Source: Alphaproteobacteria bacterium (GTDB taxonomy: Bacteria > Pseudomonadota > Alphaproteobacteria > Rhodobacterales > Rhodobacteraceae). From it: DNA of 6,316 bases. Position numbers and translations under genes: made by a program. Shown here one piece after another: positions 1 through 5,836 of this stretch (position 1 is the first letter of the stretch; each line of letters starts with the position of its first letter). The notes below the pieces were generated by a model. The model was given only the letters and a program-made list of their open reading frames with translations. It searched no databases and had not been told where the DNA came from. The DNA is taken from assembly GCA_003695135.1 (NCBI GenBank), contig RFIR01000374.1:1-6316 (forward strand), written 5' to 3'.

Positions 1-557
1 ACGAGGCGTTCCGGGCGCTGATGAAGCTGAAATGGCAGCCCGCCATCCGCACCGTGCCGGCCTATTACGACGCGCCGGCCTATATCGAGGCGCTGGCGCG
101 CTCGGTCGAGACCACACTGGCCGGGCTGGAGCGGCGCCCGGACGCGCTGGTCGTCTCCTATCACGGCATGCCGAAACGCTATCTGGAGGCGGGCGATCCC
201 TACCACTGCCAGTGCCGGAAGACGTCTCGGCTGTTGCGCGAAAGGCTGGGATGGGCGCCGGAGGAGGTCATCACCTGTTTCCAGTCGCGCTTCGGGCGCG
301 AGGAATGGCTGCAGCCCTATACGGTGGAGGAGGTGGCCCGGCTGGCGCGCGCGGGCAAGAGGCGCATCGCCGTCATCGCGCCTGCATTTTCTGCCGATTG
401 CCTCGAGACGCTGGAAGAAATCCGGGTCGAGATTCGCGCGGCGTACATGGAGGCGGGTGGTGAGGAGTTCACCTACATCCCCTGCCTCAACGACCAGCCC
501 GACCATATCGAGATGATCGCCGGGATCGCCGAGCGCGAGCTGCAGGGCTGGTTGTAG
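1..557 (+). CDS. hemH: Ferrochelatase, C-terminal half (5' end outside window)
   Basis: Ferrochelatase inserts ferrous iron into protoporphyrin IX in the last step of protoheme synthesis. The open frame runs in from the left edge (first full codon at base 3) and ends in TAG at 555-557, leaving 184 residues, roughly half of a usual bacterial enzyme of about 340. Family signatures appear in the expected order: SYHGMPKRY, whose His (codon 162-164) matches the catalytic histidine; GDPYHCQC; the nearly invariant FQSRFGREEWLQPYT; and SADCLETLEEI, whose first Glu (codon 405-407) matches the conserved active-site glutamate; then FTYIPCLND near the C-terminus. The Met at 21-23 is internal, since homology continues upstream of it, so it is not the start. 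The fragment has five cysteines, including a CxC pair; some ferrochelatases, including that of Caulobacter, are reported to carry a [2Fe-2S] cluster, but ligands cannot be assigned from this piece. The gene converges on hrpB. Identification is very secure. Confidence 0.97.
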   Translation, partial: EAFRALMKLKWQPAIRTVPAYYDAPAYIEALARSVETTLAGLERRPDALVVSYHGMPKRYLEAGDPYHCQCRKTSRLLRERLGWAPEEVITCFQSRFGREEWLQPYTVEEVARLARAGKRRIAVIAPAFSADCLETLEEIRVEIRAAYMEAGGEEFTYIPCLNDQPDHIEMIAGIAERELQGWL

Positions 558-594
558 TCTCCCGCTCCGGCACCGGGGCGCTCCCGCGCCTCGC

Positions 595-612
595 GCGACC
601 CTTTCGGGTCGC
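595..612. repeat. Perfect inverted repeat, 7-bp stem with tetraloop
   Basis: GCGACCC (595-601) and GGGTCGC (606-612) are exact reverse complements around a TTTC loop. The hairpin starts 37 nt after the hemH stop codon. No run of T follows on the plus strand (CTCCGGCCC), so it is not a standard Rho-independent terminator, but it could stabilise the 3' end of the hemH transcript. A 10-bp palindrome, GGCCCGGGCC (616-625), follows at once. Confidence 0.6.
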
Positions 613-628
613 TCCGGCCCGGGCCCGG

Positions 629-647
629 CCCGCGGCTGCGCCGCGGG
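629..647. repeat. Perfect inverted repeat, 8-bp stem with TGC triloop
   Basis: CCCGCGGC (629-636) pairs exactly with GCCGCGGG (640-647) around TGC. The 15-nt core CCGCGGCTGCGCCGC (630-644) recurs exactly at 811-825 within another structured element, hinting that the two are related. There is no T-tract on either side. Confidence 0.6.
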
Positions 648-726
648 TCCGGGGGCTGGTGTGCGCGGACGCGCCCGGCTGCCGGACGGTGGTGCCTGTT
701 GCGGAGCAGGGAGAATCTGCCGGGAA

Positions 727-760
727 GGGCTTGAGGCAGCCCTGCGGCTTCCTCAAGCCC
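727..760. repeat. Long inverted repeat, 10 + 4 bp stem; possible 3'-end or terminator hairpin
   Basis: GGGCTTGAGG (727-736) is the exact reverse complement of CCTCAAGCCC (751-760). After one C/T mismatch the helix resumes with AGCC (738-741) and GGCT (746-749) around a CTGC loop. On the plus strand GATTTCC follows the stem; on the minus strand TTCCC follows. Neither is a real U-tract, so termination is only a possibility. It is less GC-biased than the neighbouring repeats, which makes chance complementarity less likely. Confidence 0.65.
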
Positions 761-790
761 GATTTCCAGCCTGTCGCACCTTCACCCGCC

Positions 791-832
791 GTCAATGGCA
801 AGCGGCTTCGCCGCGGCTGCGCCGCCATTGAC
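791..832. repeat. Nested inverted repeat able to fold as a three-way junction
   Basis: The outer arms GTCAATGGC (791-799) and GCCATTGAC (824-832) pair perfectly over 9 bp. Inside, after AA, are two further perfect hairpins: GCGGC-TTC-GCCGC (802-814) and, directly abutting it, GGC-TGC-GCC (815-823). Every base except the AA linker and the two triloops can be paired. The sequence is palindromic overall, so either strand could form a comparable fold. Its function is unknown. Confidence 0.65.
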
Positions 833-981
833 AGCGTGTTCAGGCGCGGGCGGGTGGGAAGGAGCGGGTGATCGGGCTTTTCCGGTTCACAAATATCCAT
901 TGTCGACGACGGGGTCCGGGCACCGCGCTGCGACCTGGAGCATGTCGCATTCCATTCGAATCAGCCCTGACGCCGACACGA

Positions 982-1043
982 GGGCATGCGCCCGCCCGGG
1001 TGGGCGCGAATGCGCCCGCCATGGGGCGGGCGGGCGCATGCCC
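982..1043. repeat. 17-bp perfect inverted repeat downstream of hrpB
   Basis: Bases 982-998 (GGGCATGCGCCCGCCCG) and 1027-1043 are exact reverse complements around a 28-nt loop, which itself contains a 6-bp hairpin with a GAAT loop (1002-1017). ATGCGCCCGCC occurs twice directly (986-996, 1010-1020) and once inverted (1029-1039), so the right arm can pair with either copy: the far one over 17 bp or the near one over 11 bp with an 8-nt loop. It begins 51 nt past the hrpB stop on the minus strand. No T-run follows the stem in either direction, so a role in hrpB transcript termination or stability is inference only. Confidence 0.7.
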
Positions 1044-1094
1044 GGTTCGGCTCGCGCTCTCCGGGCGGGTGAACCCGAAGTGGCGCGACGTGCC

Positions 1095-3569
1095 CTATGT
1101 CCTCGGTTTGGCCCGCCTGGTCGGCGCGGCTTTGGCCGGGTCCTCGGGCCAAGGGTGCCTGGGATAGCGCCCGCGCATCTCCTTGCGCACATCGGCGTAG
1201 GATGTGGCCCAGAAGCCGGGCAGGTCGCGGGTGATCTGCACCGGCCGCCCGGCAGGCGAGAGCAGCTCGATCGCAAGCGGCGTGTCCTCGGGGCCGACCG
1301 TCGGGTGGCGGTCGAGCCCGAACATCTCCTGCAGCCGGACCGAGACCGTGGGCGTCTCGCCCGACCAGTCGATGGGCAGGCGGGTGCCGGTGGGGGCGCG
1401 GATCGCCTCCGGCGCCAGCCGGTCGAGCGTCTCGCGCGCCGGCCAGTCCAGCAGCCGCCCCAGCGCCGCCGCCAGGTCGATGCCCGAAAGATCCTCGATG
1501 CGCCGGAAGCCGGCAAGATCGGGCCCGAGCCAGTCATCGAGACGCGCCAGCAGCGCCGCATCAGACACATCCGGCATGCCGGGCCGGCCGGCGAGGCGGG
1601 CCATGCGCGCGCGCAGCCGCCGCGAGGCCGGCGTCCAGGGCAGGATCTCCAGCCCCAGATCGCGGATGCCCTCGGCCATGGCGGCGGCAAGCGCATCCTC
1701 CGGCGCATCGCGCCAGTGCCGGTCCTCCAGCACCAGCGCCCCCAGCATCAGCCGCCGGCGCGCGATCACCGCGCGTTCGCGGCGCGACCATTCGCAGAGA
1801 TCGCAGCGCTCCAGCCGCGCGCCATGCAGCGCCCGGATCTCGGCCTCGCTGACCGGCAGGGCCAGCCGGATGCGCGCCTCGCGCCTGTCGCCGTCGAGAT
1901 CGGCGGCCACGATCAGGCGCTGGCCGGCGAGCGCATCGTCTTCGGCCAGCACCGCCCCCTTGCCGCCCGAGAGCAGATAGCGCGGCGCCGCGCCCGGCCG
2001 CCGCAGCCCGATGCGGTCGGGATAGGCCAGTGACAAGAGCCCGCCCGCAGTGATCTCACCGGTCCCATCCATGCCGCCGAAACGGCGCTTGAGCCGCCTT
2101 GCCTCTTCGGCGATGCGATGGAGCGCGGCCCGTGCCGGTTCCGGCGCCGACTTCGGGTCGCGCAGCGCGTTCAGCCGGGCCGAAAGATCGGCCCCGGCGC
2201 CGCGCATCGGGTCACGGTCTTCCAGCAGTGCGACGATCTCGCAGGCCAGCCCGCCCGCGCCCAGCCGCCGCCCTTCCATGAGCATGTGGCCGAGCCGCGG
2301 ATGCACCGGCAGGGTGGCGAGCGCCTTGCCATGGGCGGTGATCCGCCCCCCGGCATCGAGCGCGCCCAGCCCGCGCAGAAGCTCGCGCGCCGCCGCCAGC
2401 GCCGGTTCGGGCGGCGGGGTGAGGAAGGGCAGCTCATTCTCCCGCGCACCCCACAGCGCCAGTTCCAGAGCCAGCTGGGCCAGATCGGCCGCAGCGATCT
2501 CGGGCGGCGGATGCGCGGCCAGCCCGCCATGCTCGCCGCGGGTCCAGAGGCGATAGCAGACGCCCGGCGCCACGCGTCCGGCACGGCCGGCGCGCTGCTC
2601 GGCCTCGGCCCGGCTCACCCGCTCGGTGACCAGCCGGGACATCCCGCTGCCAGGATCGTGGCGCGACCGCCGGGCCAGCCCGGCATCGATCACCACGCGG
2701 ATGTCGGGAATGGTCAGCGAGGTCTCGGCGATGGCGGTGGCAAGCACCAGCTTGCGGCCCGTCTCGACCGGCCTCAGCGCCGCGCGCTGCTCGGCGACCG
2801 ACAGGGCGCCATAGAGCCTCTGCACCCGCACACCCTCCGGCAATGCACCGGAAAGCCGCTGCGCCACGCGCCTGATCTCCGCCTCTCCGGGCAGGAAGAC
2901 GAGGATGCCGCCTTCGGTCTCTGCCAGCGCCTGCCGGACCAGCTCCGCCGTGGCCTCCTCCACGCGGCGCGCGCCGCGGGGCCGCTCGGCATGGCGGATC
3001 TCGACCGTAAAGTTGCGCCCCTCCGCCGTCAGCACCTCCGCGCCCATCAGCTCGGCCAGCGGCCCGGCATCGAGCGTCGCCGACATCGCCATGAGCATCA
3101 GATCGGGCCTGAGCGCCGCGCGCGCCTCCAACGCCAGCGCCAGCGCAAGATCCGCCTGCAGGGCGCGCTCATGAATCTCGTCGAATATCAGGCAGGCGAT
3201 GCCGGAAAGCTCCGGATCGGACTGGATCATGCGCGTCAGCACGCCTTCGGTGACCACCTCGATGCGCGTGGCCTCGCCCACCCTGGTCTCGCCGCGCATG
3301 CGGTAGCCGACCACGCCGCCCGGGCGCTCACCAAAGGCCTCGGCCAGCCACTCGGCGGCGGCACGCGCGGCGACGCGGCGCGGCTCCAGCATCACGATGC
3401 GACCTCGCGCGATGGCGGGCAACAGCGCCAGCGGCACGCGGGTGGTCTTGCCGGCCCCGGGCGGGGCCTGCAGGACCAGAACGCCGGCCCCGGTCAGCCG
3501 CGCCACGATGCCGGGCAGCAGCGGGTCGATGGGCAGGGGTGGCCCCGGCAGGGGGAAGGCGTCGGTCAC
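1095..3569 (-). CDS. hrpB: ATP-dependent helicase HrpB (DEAH-box)
   Basis: HrpB is a cytoplasmic superfamily-2 DEAH/RHA-type NTPase with a presumed RNA substrate; its physiological role in most bacteria is unsettled. The 824 residues are of full family length and all helicase motifs are intact: Walker A PPGAGKTT (36-43), motif Ia LEPRRVAAR (61-69), motif II DEIH (130-133), motif III SAT (163-165), FLPG (225-228), motif V region ATAIAETSLT (277-286) and motif VI QRAGRAGR (325-332). DEIH rather than DEAH is common in this branch. The C-terminal HrpB-specific domain covers roughly 690-811 and ends in YPRHPWPEDP (802-811), which separates it from HrpA. The start is GTG at 3567-3569, overlapping the TGA of the SseB-domain gene as GTGA. 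No Shine-Dalgarno is evident, which suggests translational coupling. The next in-frame Met lies beyond Walker A, so no shorter start is plausible. It is the last gene of the minus-strand block and ends in TAG. Confidence 0.97.
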   Translation of the reverse strand: MTDAFPLPGPPLPIDPLLPGIVARLTGAGVLVLQAPPGAGKTTRVPLALLPAIARGRIVMLEPRRVAARAAAEWLAEAFGERPGGVVGYRMRGETRVGEATRIEVVTEGVLTRMIQSDPELSGIACLIFDEIHERALQADLALALALEARAALRPDLMLMAMSATLDAGPLAELMGAEVLTAEGRNFTVEIRHAERPRGARRVEEATAELVRQALAETEGGILVFLPGEAEIRRVAQRLSGALPEGVRVQRLYGALSVAEQRAALRPVETGRKLVLATAIAETSLTIPDIRVVIDAGLARRSRHDPGSGMSRLVTERVSRAEAEQRAGRAGRVAPGVCYRLWTRGEHGGLAAHPPPEIAAADLAQLALELALWGARENELPFLTPPPEPALAAARELLRGLGALDAGGRITAHGKALATLPVHPRLGHMLMEGRRLGAGGLACEIVALLEDRDPMRGAGADLSARLNALRDPKSAPEPARAALHRIAEEARRLKRRFGGMDGTGEITAGGLLSLAYPDRIGLRRPGAAPRYLLSGGKGAVLAEDDALAGQRLIVAADLDGDRREARIRLALPVSEAEIRALHGARLERCDLCEWSRRERAVIARRRLMLGALVLEDRHWRDAPEDALAAAMAEGIRDLGLEILPWTPASRRLRARMARLAGRPGMPDVSDAALLARLDDWLGPDLAGFRRIEDLSGIDLAAALGRLLDWPARETLDRLAPEAIRAPTGTRLPIDWSGETPTVSVRLQEMFGLDRHPTVGPEDTPLAIELLSPAGRPVQITRDLPGFWATSYADVRKEMRGRYPRHPWPEDPAKAAPTRRAKPRT

Positions 3570-4330
3570 CGCAGGCGGGGCGGCGCGTCCGAGGGCGACC
3601 GCTTCGGCGCGGCAGGCGGCGGGGCGGGCTCGATCCCCACCCCCTGCCGGCGGAAGGCGGGCAGGACGGTCGCGCCGTCATCGAGATAGAGCACGTCGAA
3701 GAGACCAGCCCCGGTCAGCCGGTGCGCCTCAGCCAGCGCGGCGGCAAGCGCAGGCCGGGCGAGCTCCGCTACCCCGGTCAGCGCCAGCACGGTGGCGCTG
3801 TCGCCCTCGCGATAGTCGAGCCGGGCCAGCCATGCCTCGCCGAATCCGCCCGGTACCGCGTCGAGCCGGGCGGACAGCGCCTCGAGCAGCCCGGCCGCGA
3901 TCTCGGGCGGGCCGACACGGGTCGCCTGCGCCAGAGCATCCTGTGGTGTCCCGGTCAGCTCCGCCGCGGCCCAGCCCAGCGCCTCGGGCGGCAGCAGGGC
4001 AGGGTGATCGGAAACCTGAAGGTTGAGCCCCAGCGCCAGATCCCGTCCGGCCAGCATCGCGATGAGCCGCCGGCCGGAGAGCGCGAGATAGGGGCTCGGC
4101 GCATCGACGAAACCGGCCAGACGTTCCTCGGTATCGAAGGCGAGCGCGATGCGCCCGGCTGCGGTCTCCAGAACCAGTGGCTCGGCGCGATCGCCCTCCG
4201 GCTCGGCCGCTAAAAGCAGATGGAGCTCGCTCGCGGCCAGCCGTTCCCAGAAGGCGCGGCGCGGCGCCTCGTCTTCCGGTGCGGCCTCGATGGCGGCCTG
4301 CAGCCGGTCAAGCGGGGTCGGTTCGGACAA
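3566..4330 (-). CDS. SseB-family N-terminal domain protein
   Basis: This 254-residue protein matches the SseB N-terminal domain family, soluble proteins of unclear role whose Escherichia coli namesake is linked to serine sensitivity. It opens with an acidic helix beginning SEPTPLDRLQAA. The SseB domain follows at about 35-125: ELHLLLAAEPEGD, then FDTEERLAGF, PYLALSGR and LGLNLQVSDHPALLPPEAL. The remainder is Ala/Leu-rich and less conserved, closing with a Pro-rich basic tail (about 225-254). There is no signal peptide or membrane segment. TTG at 4328-4330 is chosen as start because the family N-terminus begins right there, a GAGG lies 4 nt upstream and no other plausible start lies before the domain. 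The gene overlaps the end of the hydrolase gene by 23 nt and the hrpB start by 4 nt. It is not the Salmonella type III secretion translocon protein also called SseB. The family call is good; the function is unknown. Confidence 0.85.
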   Translation of the reverse strand: MSEPTPLDRLQAAIEAAPEDEAPRRAFWERLAASELHLLLAAEPEGDRAEPLVLETAAGRIALAFDTEERLAGFVDAPSPYLALSGRRLIAMLAGRDLALGLNLQVSDHPALLPPEALGWAAAELTGTPQDALAQATRVGPPEIAAGLLEALSARLDAVPGGFGEAWLARLDYREGDSATVLALTGVAELARPALAAALAEAHRLTGAGLFDVLYLDDGATVLPAFRRQGVGIEPAPPPAAPKRSPSDAPPRLR

Positions 4331-5279
4331 TTTTCCTCATCCAGTCAAGCACCAGCGCGTGCACCTTCTCCGCCTGCAGGTCGCGCAGCAGCATGTGCCA
4401 GCCAGTGGGCACGCGGACAAAATCCTTCGGCCCGGCGAAAAGCTCATGGGCGCGCCGCACCGGCGCCTCGGGCACCACCTCGTCATGCGCCCCCCACACG
4501 GTCAGGGTGGGCAGGGTGTTGGTTGGCGCGGCGGCCAGCGCGCGGTCCGACAGCCGCACCAGCCCGAGAAACTCGGCGCTGGAGGGGTTGCCGAAGCGCA
4601 GCGGATCACGCGCCAGCCGGCGCAACAGCTTGGGGTTGTCGGTGATGCGGATGCGCACGATGCCCTCGCCGGTCCAGCGCTTGTCCGGCGCGATCTGCGC
4701 CGCAGCCCAGGCGGTGAAGCGGTAGCGCATTGGCAGCGTGTCGCCGCCCCACACCGCCGGCGAGAGCAGGATCACGCCTGCCGCCTCGGCCAGCCGCCCC
4801 TCGCCCGCGGCGCTGAGCGTCACGCCGCCGCCCATGGAATGGCCGATGACGAAGAGCGGCAGGCCGGGATGACGCGCCTTCACCGCCCGCGCCACGGCGG
4901 CGACATCGGCGATCAGCGCCTCTGCCCCCGGCCATCGTCTTCGGTCGGGGTTGTGGCCGAAGCCGCGCTGGTCATAGGCATAGAGCTCGACCCCGCGCGC
5001 GGCCCAGAAGCGGCCGGCCTCCTCGAAGGTCGAAAGCGCGTGATCGCCGAAACCGTGCAGACCCAGGAGCACCGCCCAGGGCCGGCCCTTCGCGCGCCAG
5101 TGCCAGGCGGGCAGGGGACGCTCGGCCCCCGGCAGCTCCAGGCGCAGGGCGCGGGTTTCCCGCGCGGCCAGCTGCGACAGCCCGAGGGGCGCGGCGGGCG
5201 CGGTCTGCGGGCCGGGTGCGGGGCCGGCGCAGGCGGCGAGTATCAGGACAAGAGCCGCGAGACCTCGGCGCGCAGCCAT
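4308..5279 (-). CDS. Alpha/beta hydrolase, monoacylglycerol-lipase-like, predicted lipoprotein
   Basis: This is a 323-residue serine hydrolase of the alpha/beta fold (Hydrolase_4 / serine aminopeptidase S33 type, often annotated lysophospholipase or monoacylglycerol lipase). It shows HGFGD (75-79, oxyanion region), YDQRGFGHN (102-110), the nucleophile elbow GHSMGG (146-151, Ser148), and a probable acid and base at Asp266 (WGAHDEVVP) and His295 (GWHML), so the triad appears complete. The N-terminus is a lipoprotein signal: two Arg, a hydrophobic run and the lipobox LAAC with Cys17, then a Pro/Ala-rich linker. Ala at +2 fits outer-membrane sorting by the enterobacterial Lol rule, which may not hold here. 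The ATG at 5277-5279 is chosen over upstream in-frame starts because a strong GAGGAGG precedes it by 7 nt and it yields the signal peptide. It overlaps the UDG-like gene by 37 nt and the SseB-domain gene by 23 nt. The natural substrate, probably an acyl ester, cannot be told. Confidence 0.9.
   Translation of the reverse strand: MAARRGLAALVLILAACAGPAPGPQTAPAAPLGLSQLAARETRALRLELPGAERPLPAWHWRAKGRPWAVLLGLHGFGDHALSTFEEAGRFWAARGVELYAYDQRGFGHNPDRRRWPGAEALIADVAAVARAVKARHPGLPLFVIGHSMGGGVTLSAAGEGRLAEAAGVILLSPAVWGGDTLPMRYRFTAWAAAQIAPDKRWTGEGIVRIRITDNPKLLRRLARDPLRFGNPSSAEFLGLVRLSDRALAAAPTNTLPTLTVWGAHDEVVPEAPVRRAHELFAGPKDFVRVPTGWHMLLRDLQAEKVHALVLDWMRKIVRTDPA
4335..4338 (-). promoter_or_regulatory. Ribosome binding site for the SseB-domain gene
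   Basis: On the minus strand the sequence reads GATGAGGAAAATTG, giving GAGG four nt before the TTG start. It lies inside the last codons of the upstream hydrolase gene. It supports TTG as the start, although the spacing is on the short side. Confidence 0.55.
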
Positions 5280-5836
5280 GGCAGCACCTCCTCGGCAAAC
5301 CAGGGGTTCTTCTTCAGCCAGCCCGTATTCCTCCAGGACGGATGGGGCAAGGGCAAGTGGCGCGGGGCGAGATCGCGCCAGTTGCGCACCGTCTCGGTGA
5401 CGGGTGCGGCCCTGCCCAGATGCCAGCGCTGGGCATGGGCGCCGACCAGCAGCACCAGCTCCACCCGGTCCATCAGCGCCAGCGCCCGTGCCCGCCATGT
5501 CCGGGCGCAGATCGCCGGCGGCGGCAGGTCGGCGCCCCGCGCGTCATAGCCGGGGAAGCAGAAGCCCATCGGCAGGATGGCGATGCGGGCGCGGTCGTAG
5601 AAGACCGCGCGGTCCACCCCCATCCAGTCGCGCAGCCGGTCGCCGGAGGGATCGTCGAAGGGCAGCCCGCTTTCATGCACCCGCGCGCCCGGCGCCTGCC
5701 CGCAGATCAGGATACGCGCGGTGCCCGACAGGCGCGTGACCGGTCGCGGCGCGTGCGCGGTGGCGGTGGCGGCGAACCGCTCCGCACAGATGCGGCAGCC
5801 GGCGATCTCGCGTTCCAGCCCCGCGATCCCGCTCAT
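5243..5836 (-). CDS. Uracil-DNA-glycosylase-superfamily protein
   Basis: This 197-residue cytoplasmic protein belongs to the uracil-DNA glycosylase superfamily, whose members excise uracil or other deaminated bases to start base-excision repair. Motif A is GQAPG (46-50) in ICGQAPGARVHESG, followed by DPSGDRLRDWMGV (62-74); MGFCFPGYD (90-98) and ETVRNWRD (148-155) lie between; motif 2 is LPHPSWRN (163-170), the HPx loop that grips the minor groove. The pattern matches a widespread family annotated only as 'uracil-DNA glycosylase family protein' and differs from family 4 (GEAPG, HPA). Cysteines 14 and 17 (CxxC) and 93 and 110 are arranged like the four [4Fe-4S] ligands of families 4 and 5, so a cluster is plausible. 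The ATG at 5834-5836 overlaps the upstream TGA as ATGA. A longer in-frame start at 5956 would lie wholly inside the CPBP gene and lacks family similarity. The superfamily call is firm; glycosylase activity is not established. Confidence 0.9.
   Translation of the reverse strand: MSGIAGLEREIAGCRICAERFAATATAHAPRPVTRLSGTARILICGQAPGARVHESGLPFDDPSGDRLRDWMGVDRAVFYDRARIAILPMGFCFPGYDARGADLPPPAICARTWRARALALMDRVELVLLVGAHAQRWHLGRAAPVTETVRNWRDLAPRHLPLPHPSWRNTGWLKKNPWFAEEVLPWLRAEVSRLLS
5287..5293 (-). promoter_or_regulatory. Strong ribosome binding site for the hydrolase gene
   Basis: The minus strand reads GAGGAGG followed by 7 nt and ATG (5279-5277). This near-ideal Shine-Dalgarno lies within the 3' end of the UDG-like coding sequence. 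It fixes the hydrolase start and suggests strong, partly independent initiation. Confidence 0.8.

Larger units (their letters stand above)
558..1094. other. Convergent intergenic region rich in inverted repeats
   Basis: This 537-bp stretch separates the stop codons of hemH (+) and hrpB (-). Several frames stay open across it on both strands, but the predicted peptides are Arg/Pro/Ala-rich, resemble no family I know and vary with frame, as expected for random GC-rich DNA. Five inverted repeats are visible at 595-612, 629-647, 727-760, 791-832 and 982-1043, listed separately. Two slightly AT-richer islands lie near 878-905 and 940-966, the second containing the palindrome ATTCGAAT (954-961). 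TTGACA at 828-833 looks like a -35 box, but no -10 box follows at the right distance and it sits inside a hairpin arm. I see no tRNA and no clean intrinsic terminator. Since both flanking genes end here, no promoter for them is expected in it. Confidence 0.7.

Noticed and set aside
828..856. TTGACA resembling a -35 promoter box
   Set aside because: There is no -10-like hexamer 16-18 bp downstream (the sequence there is GC-rich), it lies in the arm of an inverted repeat, and no gene follows on that strand.
487..900. 137-residue open frame on the minus strand running from the gap into the 3' end of hemH
   Set aside because: It overlaps 71 nt of hemH in antisense, crosses three of the hairpins, is Arg/Pro/Ala-rich and matches no family I know. 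Open frames in all directions are expected at this GC content.
940..975. Possible tRNA T-loop suggested by ATTCGAAT
   Set aside because: The flanking bases cannot form the 5-bp T-stem and no acceptor or anticodon arms are found on either strand; it is only an 8-bp palindrome.
840..1167. Several overlapping short open frames on both strands at the right end of the gap
   Set aside because: They have no Shine-Dalgarno or family similarity, their composition is typical of chance GC-rich frames, and some run into hrpB in antisense.
2118..3689. Very long plus-strand open frame (523 residues) antisense to hrpB
   Set aside because: It is a shadow of hrpB, Arg/Gln/His-rich, with no domain; hrpB on the other strand has every helicase motif intact.
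5280..5498. Extending the hydrolase N-terminus to an in-frame Met at 5498
   Set aside because: The extra 73 residues lie wholly inside the UDG-like gene, are low-complexity, and would bury the lipoprotein signal peptide that follows a strong Shine-Dalgarno.
4149..5549. Long plus-strand open frame (466 residues) opposite the hydrolase gene
   Set aside because: It spans several real minus-strand genes with clear catalytic motifs and has no recognisable domain or ribosome binding site.
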